This document shows, in pieces, positions 49,791 through 59,200 of a stretch of 64,000 nucleotides of DNA. The first letter of the stretch is position 1. The number at the start of each line of letters is the position of its first letter. Source of the DNA: Streptomyces sp. SLBN-31. GTDB lineage: Bacteria > Actinomycetota > Actinomycetes > Streptomycetales > Streptomycetaceae. The notes beneath the pieces were generated by a model. It was not told where the DNA came from. It saw nothing but the letters and a program-made list of their open reading frames with translations, and did no database searches. The translations under genes and the position numbers were made by a program. The stretch covers positions 3,410,001 to 3,474,000 of the forward strand of contig NZ_VFNC01000002.1 in assembly GCF_006715395.1 (NCBI RefSeq), in the 5' to 3' direction.

Positions 49791-50887
49791 AGCGCCACCT
49801 CCGCACGGACGTCGTGGTGTGCCCCACCGACCGCCGCTTCGGCCAGTACGGCCCTGGCCTGGGCGGCGGCCGGACCACCGGATGGATCGTCCGCCGCCGC
49901 GCGCAGCGCCGCACGCCCTGTCGGGCCGAGCCGTAGCAGCGCTCGGGCTGCGGTGCCCGCCACATGTGGGTCGGGGTCGTCGAGCAGGTCCGCGAGCGGG
50001 CCGGTCGCGGCGACGGCACCCAGATTGCCGAGTGCCCCGGCGGCCACCATGCGCAGGGCGACCGGCCGTCCCGGCCGGACGGCCGCGAGCAGCGGCTCCA
50101 GGCCCTCGGGCATGCCCAGCCTGCCCAACGCCCGTGCAGCTTTGATCCGCACCTCGATGGAGGGGTCCTGGTGCTGCGCGCGAGCGATCCGGGAGGTGTG
50201 GGAAACCGCGCCGGTCGCGCCGAGAACCTCGATCGCCACGGCCCTGACGAGCGGCTCCCGGTGCTCCAGTCCAGCCGCGACATTCCGATGTGCCTCCGGT
50301 CCCAGGGAGACCAGCGCCATGGTGATCACGCCGGGGGGTTGCCTCCGCGCTCCGCAGAGGGACTCCAGAAGGTGCGGGACGGCCGCCGGTCCCCCGCACC
50401 GGCCCAGCGCCCGTGCGGCGGCCAGGCGTACATCCGGGTCACGGTCGGTCAGCAGTCGGCACAGCGACTCGGCCGCCGGGCGGTGGGAGAGTTGCCCGAG
50501 CACCTGTGCTGCGCGTCCCCGCCGAACCGCGCTGCGGCTTCCCAGGTCGGCGACTGCGTCCACGGCGGCCCCACGCAGCTCGTACAGCCGGATCAGCGCG
50601 GTGCGGGCTCCTCCGGAGACCTTCTCCAGCAGCGCCGTCAAAGTCGGCTCCAGAGCGATCCAGGTCCTTTTGTCGATCCCCGCCAGCAGGTGCAGCAGCT
50701 CGGTCTGCTCGTCCTCCTCGGCGCACAGGAACTGCAGCAGGGGACCGCGCACAGGTGCCACGATCCGCTGGCGTCTGGCCTGCCGGTGCTTGCGGAAGCC
50801 GCGGGCACAGACGATCAGCAGGCACATCGTCAGGATGACGGCCGTGAGGCACAGCACCGCTCTGATGACGAAACCCGTGGGGATCAT
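49787..50887 (-). CDS. membrane-anchored HEAT-repeat protein
   Basis: The 366-residue protein has one N-terminal helix (FVIRAVLCLTAVILTMCLLIV) with a basic flank, then an alpha-solenoid of HEAT/PBS-lyase-like repeats. Clear units include DPDVRLAAARALGRCGGPAA, PLVRAVAIEVLGATGA, SIEVRIKAARALGRLG, VALRMVAAGALGNLG and DPHVAGTAARALLRLG. Such solenoids are binding scaffolds. Translational coupling on both sides, to a receiver protein upstream and a GT2 synthase downstream, suggests it links phosphorylation state to the synthase at the membrane. I know of no demonstrated mechanism. Confidence 0.83.
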   Translation of the reverse strand: MIPTGFVIRAVLCLTAVILTMCLLIVCARGFRKHRQARRQRIVAPVRGPLLQFLCAEEDEQTELLHLLAGIDKRTWIALEPTLTALLEKVSGGARTALIRLYELRGAAVDAVADLGSRSAVRRGRAAQVLGQLSHRPAAESLCRLLTDRDPDVRLAAARALGRCGGPAAVPHLLESLCGARRQPPGVITMALVSLGPEAHRNVAAGLEHREPLVRAVAIEVLGATGAVSHTSRIARAQHQDPSIEVRIKAARALGRLGMPEGLEPLLAAVRPGRPVALRMVAAGALGNLGAVAATGPLADLLDDPDPHVAGTAARALLRLGPTGRAALRAAADDPSGGPAAAQARAVLAEAAVGGAHHDVRAEVAL

Positions 50888-51258
50888 CGCTCAACCCGGC
50901 TGAGCACCGCGATGACCCGGCTGGACAGCTCCCGTGGGCTGAACGGCTTGATGATGTAGTCGTCGGCGCCCGCCGCGAATCCGACCTCGACGTCTCCCTC
51001 CTGGGACCGGGAGGTGATCATGATGACGGGGAGCGAGGCGGTCTCGGGCGTGGCGCGCAGTTCCCTGCAGACGTCCAGACCTGACATCCCCGGCATGCGT
51101 ATGTCGAGCAGGGCCAGTTCAACCGGCTGTTCGCGCACCGCGCGGAGCGCGGCCATGCCGTCCTCCACGGCCGTGACCCGGTGACCGTTCTGCGTCAGCT
51201 TGAAGGCCACCAGATCCCGGATGTCCGCGTCGTCGTCGGCTATCAGGACATGCGCCAT
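50884..51258 (-). CDS. stand-alone response-regulator receiver
   Basis: This 124-residue CheY-like protein begins MAHVLIADDDADIRDLVAF with the acidic pocket. It has the phospho-acceptor Asp in LLDIRMPGMSGLD, conserved Thr/Ser in IMITSRSQEG, and the switch Lys in DDYIIKPFSPREL. No output domain follows, so signalling must go through protein contact, most plausibly with the HEAT-repeat protein whose ATG overlaps its stop by four bases. I start it at the ATG 51258, preceded by AGGGAGA. No kinase is in the operon; the frameshifted hybrid kinase about 3 kb downstream is a candidate phosphodonor, by proximity only. Confidence 0.88.
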   Translation of the reverse strand: MAHVLIADDDADIRDLVAFKLTQNGHRVTAVEDGMAALRAVREQPVELALLDIRMPGMSGLDVCRELRATPETASLPVIMITSRSQEGDVEVGFAAGADDYIIKPFSPRELSSRVIAVLSRVER

Positions 51259-51425
51259 TGTTCTCCCTGGGGCTCCTGGGCCACGGAACTCCGGTACGAC
51301 CCCCGGGGGGCGCACGGCGGCCGGCAGCCGGAAAGGGTTGGATCAGATCTCCATAGACAAATTAGAGTCAATTGTCCACTTCCACCACATATGCCACATC
51401 GTCCGAGCGGCAGTGCCCGGCCTGC

Positions 51426-52616
51426 TCACCGTGCGCCTGCGCGGGTCAGCCGTGGCAGGGCGAGACAGACCGTCGAGGCGGCGAGCAGAGCCGCCGCGCA
51501 CGGCACCCGATAGCCCGCCGCCGCCCCCGCGGCGTCGACCACCCACCCGGCCGTGGCGTAGCCCAGCGCCACACCGACGGAGAGCCCGGAGACGATCCAG
51601 GTGATGCTCTCGGTGAGTTGGGCGGCAGACGCCAGGTGGTCCACCAGACCCATGGTGGTGATCAGGGTCGGTGCGACGGCCATGCCCGCCACGAAGAGCA
51701 TCCCCGCCAGGGCCGCGAGACCCGGCGCGAACAGCAGCGGTGCCGTCGCCGCCACCATCGCGCCGACGCTGAGCAGCAGCCGCCGCGTGAGCGCTCCCCG
51801 CGGCCCGATCGCGCCGACGACCGCGCCTGCCAGGCCCGAGCCGAGTGCGTACAGGCCCAGCAACAGTCCGGAGAGCGCCTTGTGGTGGTGTGCGCCGGCG
51901 AACGCCACCGTCGCGACGTCCACCGCACCGTAGGACGCGCCCACCGATGTAAGCGTCAGCACCAGCAGGCCGAGGCCCGGAGTGCGCAGCGCCGAGCCTC
52001 TGGCGTGTCGCGGCCCTGAGCGCACCGGCGGTTCCGTACGCCCCTGGACGGCGAACAGCAGCACGCCGACGCCGAGCAGTACCGCGGCCGCCAGCGGCCC
52101 GGCCCCGGCACGGACCTTGGAGGACAGTGCGATCGCCAGGATCGGGCCGACGACGTAGATCAACTCGTCGAGAACCGACTCCAGCGAGTACGCGGTGTGC
52201 AGCAGCCACGGCGAGTCCCGGTGCATCTCCGCCCAGCGGGACCTGACGAGCGCGCCCATGCTGGGCATGCAGCCCGCCACCGCCGCCGCCACGAACAGCG
52301 TCCAGTCCGGGGCGGCGAAATGGGCGCACAGCAGGAGCGCACAGATGGCGGCGACCGTCACCGCCGTGGCCGGGAGGACGACGCGACGCTGACCATGCCG
52401 GTCGACGAGCCTGGAGATCTGAGGCCCGACAGCGGCGGCGGCGAGCGCCTGTGTGGCGGAGACGGAGCCGGCGAGCCAGTACTCACCGCCGAGTTGCGAC
52501 AGCATGGTGACGATGCCGACGCCGATCATCGACAACGGAAGGCGTGAAATGAAGCCCGCGGCAGAGAAGAGAAGACTGCCCGCAGGAGAGAAGATCCGAC
52601 GGTAATCGGAGAGCAT
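51426..52616 (-). CDS. MFS transporter
   Basis: The 396-residue protein has about twelve helices with MFS features: GPQISRLVDRHGQRRVVLPA (motif A between TM2 and TM3), RSRWAEMHRDSPWLLHTAYSLES, and DELIYVVGPILAIAL. This subgroup resembles small-molecule efflux carriers of actinobacteria with no assigned substrate. The ATG has GGAG five bases upstream. It ends 168 bases from the receiver operon on the same strand and starts divergently from the GGDEF-EAL gene, so a link to the c-di-GMP module or to export of the NRPS product is possible but unsupported. Confidence 0.85.
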   Translation of the reverse strand: MLSDYRRIFSPAGSLLFSAAGFISRLPLSMIGVGIVTMLSQLGGEYWLAGSVSATQALAAAAVGPQISRLVDRHGQRRVVLPATAVTVAAICALLLCAHFAAPDWTLFVAAAVAGCMPSMGALVRSRWAEMHRDSPWLLHTAYSLESVLDELIYVVGPILAIALSSKVRAGAGPLAAAVLLGVGVLLFAVQGRTEPPVRSGPRHARGSALRTPGLGLLVLTLTSVGASYGAVDVATVAFAGAHHHKALSGLLLGLYALGSGLAGAVVGAIGPRGALTRRLLLSVGAMVAATAPLLFAPGLAALAGMLFVAGMAVAPTLITTMGLVDHLASAAQLTESITWIVSGLSVGVALGYATAGWVVDAAGAAAGYRVPCAAALLAASTVCLALPRLTRAGAR

Positions 52617-53003
52617 GAGACTCCACGCTCCGTCAGGAGCCGATCGTCACTGTGGGATCCGGTGCGGTTTCTGCGTCCTCCATCTTCAGGCATGCGGCGG
52701 TGACTCGCGACGCGACCCGGAATCCGCCGTCCAGGTGCGTGAGAGTGCGTGAAATGGTGAGCCGGGTTAGCTTGATGGAAGACACGCACATGTGAAGACA
52801 CGTCGATGTCCCGGCGAGAAGGAGCCCGCACCAACCGGCGCCCGCGATAGGCGCCCGCGATTTCGCAGGCGGCGCGTAGCGATTCCCGGACCCGGAGAAT
52901 TCTCAATTACCAGCTGGCCCCACGGGTTTCTCCGTCGCAGCCGGGTGCTGTTCGCCCAGCTCCGTCCGCCCCGTCACGTTGCCCTACAGGGAGGTGAGTT
53001 GGG
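52617..53003. other. divergent intergenic region
   Basis: This 387-base gap should contain promoters for the MFS gene (left) and the GGDEF-EAL gene (right). An AT-richer patch (GAGAATTCTCAATTACC) lies near 52896-52912. I cannot assign -35/-10 boxes. Confidence 0.4.
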
Positions 53004-56000
53004 GTGAACCCGCGATTGCGAGGCCAGGCCGTGACGGCCGTGGTCTGCGCATCCATCGTCGCGCTGACCGCGTTCTACTACGCATTTCCTGAACAACGGA
53101 TGATCTTCGTCGCCATTGGTGCGACCGGTGTCATCGGCATTATTCTTGGGATCGCCATCAACGGTCCAGCGCATCGACTCCCGTGGGTGCTGCTCGCCGT
53201 GGGAAATCTCGCATTCGCCGCCGGCGAGGCCGCCCAGATCATTCTCATCCAGCTCGAACAGACCGCATTCCCGTCGATCGCCGACGGCTTCTATCTTGCG
53301 GCATATCCGCTCTATGCGGCCGGGCTGCTGGGCTTCGTCCACTGGCGCACCGGGCGGCGCGACCGCGGGAGCCTCGTCGACGCGCTGACGCTGACCATCG
53401 GCCTGGCACTGCTGTCGTGGCTCTTCCTCATCGAGCCGTACGCCCACGCGGCCGGCCTCACCTGGGTGCAGAAGGCGTTCTCCATGGCCTACCCGCTGGG
53501 CGACATCCTCGTCCTGGCGATGCTGCTGCGCCTGCTCGCCAGCCGGGGCGGCAGGAGCCCCTCACTCATGCTCCTGACCGCGGGCACCGTCGGTCTGCTC
53601 ACCGCGGACGTGCTGTACGGCCTGATTCAGCTGCACGGGACGTGGCGCACGGGTACCGCGGTCGAACTCGGCTGGGTCGTCCTGTACGGCGCCTGGGCGG
53701 CCGCCGCGCTCCACCCTTCCATGCGGTCGGTGACGCAGTTCGTGCCATGGCGGGCCGAGACGGGCGCGGGCGGCCGACTCAGCCTGCTCACGCTGGCATC
53801 GCTCATCGCGCCGGCCACCCTCATGGTCGAGGCGGTGCGCGAGGGGAGCGCCAACATCGGCGTCATCGGGGTGTTCTCCGCAGTGCTCTTCCTTCTCGTG
53901 CTCTACCGTCTGGCAGGCGTGGCGACGACCCACCGGCAGGCGGTCGGCCGGGAGAAGGTACTTCGTATCACGGTGTCGTCGCTGGGCGGCGCGAGCGATC
54001 TGGGGGAGGTGGCAGCCGTCGTCCACTCCGCGGTGACGGAACTGGTGCCGCACGGTCCGCCGCGTTCGGCGCTCCTCATCGTGCCGGACGACGCCCTCTG
54101 GGTGAACGGGGAGCACGGCGGCGCGGCCGGGCCCGTGTCCGAGCAGGTGACCGCGACCATACGGGAACTGACCGCGCCCGGCGAGAGCCGCCTGGTGGCC
54201 CTGGACGGCGTGGGGCCCGATCTCGCCGCCCGCCTCACGGATCTGGGCGAGGAGCCGCCCCACACGGTCCCCGCGCTCGTCTGCCCGCTCGTCTCGCAGG
54301 ACCACCCTTCGGGAGATCCGCTGATCGGGGCGCTCGTACTGGCCGGGCCCGAGCAGAACCTGCTCATGGTCCGTGAGACGCTGGCCACTCTCGCCGCGCA
54401 GGCGGCACTCGCCGTGGCACGGATCTCCCTCGCCGACGAGGTCAACCATCGCAACAGTGAGGCGTACTTCCGCACGCTGGTGCAGAACGCCTCTGACGTC
54501 ATCCTGATCCTCGACGACGACGACCGGGTCCGCTACGCCAGTCCTTCCGCCGACCAGCTGCTCGGCGTTCCGGAGCTGGAGGGCACCCACCTCATCGGCC
54601 TGGTGCCGCCGCAGGACAGCCGCAGGGTGGTCGAGACGCTCGGCCGGATACGCAGCGGCGATTACCAGACCAGGCGCGAGCACTGGCGCATGATCCGCGT
54701 CGACCGGGCGACCATCGAGGTCGAGGTGAGGTGGAGCGATCTGCGCGAGGAGGCGACCGTAGGCGGGGTGGTGCTCACCCTGCGGGACGTGACCGAACAG
54801 CGCAAACTCGAACGCCAGCTCACCCATCAGGCCTTCCATGACTCGCTCACCGGCCTGGCCAACCGCGTGCTCTTCCAGGAGCGGGTCAACCACGCCCTGG
54901 TACAGGCTCAGCGCGACGGCACGGTGGTCGGCGTACTCTTCCTCGACGTGGACGACTTCAAGGTCGTCAACGACATACACGGCCACGGTGTGGGCGACGA
55001 GCTCCTGGTCGCGCTGTCGCTCCGGCTGCAGACCGCCGTCCGTGCCTCCGACACCGCCGCACGCATCGGCGGAGACGAGTTCGCACTCCTGGTGGAGGGT
55101 TCCGCCACAAAGGACGGCGTGGAGCGGTTCACCGAAAACCTGATGTCCGTGTTCGTCGAGCCCTTCCGGCTCAGCGTGGGGCCGGTGAGCACCTACGCCA
55201 GCGTCGGCGTGGCGACGACGGAAGACAGCGTCGACTCGGTCGAACTGCTCACCCACGCCGATCTCGCGCTGTACGCGGCGAAGACAGCAGGCAAACGCCA
55301 GTGGCGTCACTACCGCCCTGAACTGCAGAGCGGCATGGCCGAGCGGGCCATGTTGCAGGAAGGGCTGGACAGTTCGTCGATCGAGACGTCGTTCATGGTG
55401 CTTTACCAGCCCATCGTGGAACTGACCAGCGGTCGGATCGCCGGCTTCGAGGCGCTCGTTCGCTGGCCGCACTCCCCGCACGGCATGATTTTGCCGGAGC
55501 AGTTCATCACGCTGGCCGAGGAGAGCGGGCAGATCGTCCCGCTGGGCGCCTGGGTGCTCGATCAGGCCGCGACCGAGGCTGTCCGGTGGCGGGGCTCCAT
55601 GCAACGCCAACTGACAGCCGACCGCAAGGATCCCTACGTCAGTGTCAATGTGTCGCCGCGTCAGTTCCGGGACCAGGATTTCTACAACGTGGTCCGGCGC
55701 GCCCTGGATCTCTCCGGCATCGCACCGTCGTCCCTGGTACTGGAACTGACCGAGAGTGTGCTGCTGTACAACGACGAACGTATTCTGCGTGAGATGAGTT
55801 CGCTCACCGACCTCGGGATCCGCATCGCGATCGACGACTTCGGAACCGGGTACTCGTCGCTGAGCTATCTGCGTGAGTTCCCCATCTCGATCCTCAAGAT
55901 CGACAAGTCGTTCGTGGACGAACTGGGGCACTCACCCGAACACTACGCCCTGGTCGAGGGCATCACGCATCTCGCGGACTCGCTCGGCCTGACGGTGATC

Positions 56001-56180
56001 GCCGAAGGAGTGGAGAACGTGAGACAGCAGGAGCTGTTGATCTCCATGGGCTGCCCGCTCGGCCAGGGGTACTTGTTCGCCGAGCCGATCAGCGCCGAGG
56101 AGGCGGAACAGCTCGTCCTCGCAGCGCCGCTCGGCCACCTGGCCGCGCTGCCTGCGGTGCCCGAGGAACGGAACCCGTGA
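53004..56180 (+). CDS. membrane GAF/PAS-GGDEF-EAL cyclic-di-GMP protein
   Basis: This 1058-residue protein can in principle make and degrade c-di-GMP. A polytopic region (1-305) with IADGFYLAAYPLYAAGLLG precedes a GAF-like region (about 325-475) and a PAS domain (YFRTLVQNASDVILILDDDD). The GGDEF domain has HDSLTGLANRVLFQERV, active site RIGGDEFALL and I-site RASD. The EAL domain has GFEALVRW, NVSPRQF, LELTES, IDDFGTGYSSLSYL, KIDKSFV and AEGVE, so the metal and catalytic residues look complete. The architecture recalls RmdB of S. coelicolor. The GTG start has GGGAGGTGAG. The NRPS gene starts 70 bases downstream on the same strand. Confidence 0.91.
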   Translation: MNPRLRGQAVTAVVCASIVALTAFYYAFPEQRMIFVAIGATGVIGIILGIAINGPAHRLPWVLLAVGNLAFAAGEAAQIILIQLEQTAFPSIADGFYLAAYPLYAAGLLGFVHWRTGRRDRGSLVDALTLTIGLALLSWLFLIEPYAHAAGLTWVQKAFSMAYPLGDILVLAMLLRLLASRGGRSPSLMLLTAGTVGLLTADVLYGLIQLHGTWRTGTAVELGWVVLYGAWAAAALHPSMRSVTQFVPWRAETGAGGRLSLLTLASLIAPATLMVEAVREGSANIGVIGVFSAVLFLLVLYRLAGVATTHRQAVGREKVLRITVSSLGGASDLGEVAAVVHSAVTELVPHGPPRSALLIVPDDALWVNGEHGGAAGPVSEQVTATIRELTAPGESRLVALDGVGPDLAARLTDLGEEPPHTVPALVCPLVSQDHPSGDPLIGALVLAGPEQNLLMVRETLATLAAQAALAVARISLADEVNHRNSEAYFRTLVQNASDVILILDDDDRVRYASPSADQLLGVPELEGTHLIGLVPPQDSRRVVETLGRIRSGDYQTRREHWRMIRVDRATIEVEVRWSDLREEATVGGVVLTLRDVTEQRKLERQLTHQAFHDSLTGLANRVLFQERVNHALVQAQRDGTVVGVLFLDVDDFKVVNDIHGHGVGDELLVALSLRLQTAVRASDTAARIGGDEFALLVEGSATKDGVERFTENLMSVFVEPFRLSVGPVSTYASVGVATTEDSVDSVELLTHADLALYAAKTAGKRQWRHYRPELQSGMAERAMLQEGLDSSSIETSFMVLYQPIVELTSGRIAGFEALVRWPHSPHGMILPEQFITLAEESGQIVPLGAWVLDQAATEAVRWRGSMQRQLTADRKDPYVSVNVSPRQFRDQDFYNVVRRALDLSGIAPSSLVLELTESVLLYNDERILREMSSLTDLGIRIAIDDFGTGYSSLSYLREFPISILKIDKSFVDELGHSPEHYALVEGITHLADSLGLTVIAEGVENVRQQELLISMGCPLGQGYLFAEPISAEEAEQLVLAAPLGHLAALPAVPEERNP

Positions 56181-56250
56181 TGGCGGGGCCACTCCCGCGA
56201 GGGGTTCGGGTCGTGCTCAGCAGAACGCCGCGCGAGGCAGGAGACGCAAG

Positions 56251-59200
56251 GTGTTGAAACCTGAGGACCCGTCGGCAGAGCTGGCTGAGCTGTGCCTCGT
56301 GCTGCGCAACGACGAGGACCAGTACGCGATCTGGCCCGCCGGGCGTCGTATTCCGGCCGGATGGTGCCAGATCACCGGACCGGCGTCCACCGCGAGATGT
56401 GCGCGCCTGGTCGAGCGCCTGTGGACCGACATGCGGCCCGAAAGCGCCCGCACCGGGCGGCAGCCCCCGGGATCCGGGCCGGCTACGGTGCCCGAGCTGG
56501 TCCGGGAGCGGGCGCGACAGGCCCCGTCCGATCTCGCCGTGCTCTCGGACGAGGGTCGGCTCACCTACCTCGAACTGACCGACCGCGCCGACCGACTGGC
56601 CCACGAACTGCGGGAGTCCGGCGTCGAGGCGGAGTCCGTCGTCACCGTGTGCCTCGACCGCGTGCCCGAGCTGATCGTCGCGCTGCTGGCGGTGCTGAGC
56701 TCCGGCGGCGCGTTCCTGCCCCTCGACCCGGCGACTCCGCGGCAACGGATCGTCGGGCTGGTGGAGGAGACCGGTTCGCGTCTCATCGTCTCGAGCCACG
56801 AGCATGCCCCGATGTTCGCCGGCTGCGAGGCCCGGATCCTCGATCCCGGGGCCGCCGGGGAACCGGCCACGCGTACCCCGCCGCGGGGAACCCGAACGGC
56901 ACACGGTTCCCGCCCGGACGACCTCGCCTACGTGATCTACACCTCCGGATCCACCGGCCCTCCCAAAGGTGTGATGATCACCCACCGGTCGCTTGCCCAC
57001 TCCCTCACGGCGGTGGCCCGGGCATACCAACTGAGGCCCGGCGACCGGGTGCTGCACGCCGCGGCGCTCGGCTTCGACACCTCCCTGGAGCAGATCTTCG
57101 CCACGCTCATCAGCGGCGCGACGCTGGTCCTCGCGGGCACCCGGACGTGGGCGCCCACCGAACTGCTGCACCGCTTCCCGGAGTACGGGATCAGCGTCGC
57201 CGACCTCACCCCCGCCTACTGGCAGCAGACCGTCTCCGTGGCGGACCGTGGCGAGAGCCTCGCGTCGCTGAGGCTCGCCATCGTCGGCGGCGAGATCGTC
57301 ACCGCGAAGGACTGCCGCGCCGTTCTGCGCCGGATCCCCGGCGTGCGGCTCGTCAACGCCTACGGGCTCACCGAGACCACCATCACCTCCACGCTCTGCG
57401 AACTGAACGAGGAGGTGCTCGCGGCGCCGGACAGCGCAGTCGCCCCGGTCGGCAGGCCCCTGGAGGGGACTCACATCCATCTGCTCGACGCCGAACTGCA
57501 CCCTGTGCGGCTGGGCGAGCGCGCCGAGATCTACCTCGGCGGCCCGGGGCTGGCGCGCGGTGTCTGGCGGCAACCCGCCCTGACCGCACAGCAGTTCCTC
57601 CCCGACCCGCACGGCTCCGCGCCGGGCGACCGGATGTACAGGACCGGGGACCTGGGCCGCATGCGCTCGGACGGCAACCTGGAAATCCTGGGCCGGGTCG
57701 ACGACCAGATGAAGATCCGCGGGTTCCGGGTCGACCCGGCCGAGATCGAGGCCGCGCTCGTCTCCCGCCCCGAGATCGGCCAGGCGATGGTGGTGGCCCG
57801 GGCGCGCGACCACGGCGAGCCGGAGCTCATCGCGTACTACACCCCGGCCTCGGCGTCGGCCGGCTGCGAGACGACGCTGCCCGCACGGCTGCGGTCGGCA
57901 CTCGCCGAGGTCCTGCCGGGATACATGATCCCGACAGCCTTCCGCCTGATGGAACGGCTGCCCGTCGCGCCCAGCGGAAAGCTCGACCGCAGGGCCGTGC
58001 CGGAACCCGGAACCGCGGCGACCGCAGCCGCCGCGGACATCGAGACCAGCGAGCGTCCGGTGCCGCAGGGAATGGCCCAGTTGTGGTGTCAGATCCTGGG
58101 TGTGGACTACGTCCGTCCGCACGACGACTTCTTCGAACTGGGCGGCAACTCACTGCTGGCCATGGAGATGCTCGCCCGGACCCGCGTCATCTTCGGAATC
58201 GGCGTCACACAGATCCGCGACCTGACCCGGTCACTGCTACGGCAACCGATGCTCGCAGCGTTCGCCGAGTCGGTGCGCCAGGCGCGCGCCGGCACGCTGG
58301 CGCACCCGGACGGCGGGAGTGTCGACTTCGCGGCCGAGACCGATCGGCCCGTTTTGGCGGTCGGCAGCGACGCGCCGACTCCGCATCCTCAGCACCCCGG
58401 GGACGTGCTCCTCACGGGGGCGACGGGGTTCTGCGGCGCATACATGATCGACGAACTGCTGCGCACGACGACGGGACGGGTCCTTTGCCTGGTCAGGGCC
58501 TCCGACGAGCAGGAAGGAATGAAGAGGATCCGCGCGAGCCACCAGCGGTACGTCCTCAGCGACCTGTCCAGCCCGCGCGTCCAGGCGGTCGTCGGCGACC
58601 TGGCCAAGCCCCGACTGGGGCTGTCTGCGGACCGGTTCGAGGAGCTGGCAGCGACCATCGACGCTGTCTACCACTTCGGCGGCCAGGTCAACTTCATCTA
58701 CCCGTACCACGACTTGCGCGCGTCCAATGTCGACGGCACATACGAGATCATCCGCCTCGCCGCCCGCCGGGCAGTCCCCGTCCATTTCACCTCCAGCATG
58801 GCCGTGCTCGCCGGCTTCGGGCCGGCTGGGGTGCGCGAGGTGACGGAGAGCACGCCGTTGCGCTTCCCGGAATACCTGTCGGTGGGATACGTGGAGACCA
58901 AATGGGTGGGCGAGGTGCTGCTCAAGAAGGCCTCCGATGCGGGCCTGCCGGTCACCGTCTACCGCTTGATGGACATCACGGGCAGCAGCGGTACCGGCGT
59001 GATGAACACCGGAAGCGAGATGGCCGCCCTCATCGACTTCATCGCGCGAACCGGGCTGTGTCCCGACATCCAGCTGCCGCTGGACTTCCTGCCGGCCGAC
59101 TGCCTCGCCCGCGCCATCGGACACATCTCCACCCGGCATCCCGCGCGCGGCGAGGTCTACCACCTCACCAACCCCCGTCCCACGCTGCTGGCCTCGCTCG

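Noticed and set aside
51350..51380. Imperfect inverted repeat GACAA...TTGTC upstream of the receiver gene
   Set aside because: Arms are short with a bulge, and the placement fits promoter AT-richness equally well; too weak to list.
53562..55931. 789-codon minus-strand frame opposite the GGDEF-EAL gene
   Set aside because: No motifs; the plus strand has complete GGDEF and EAL domains.
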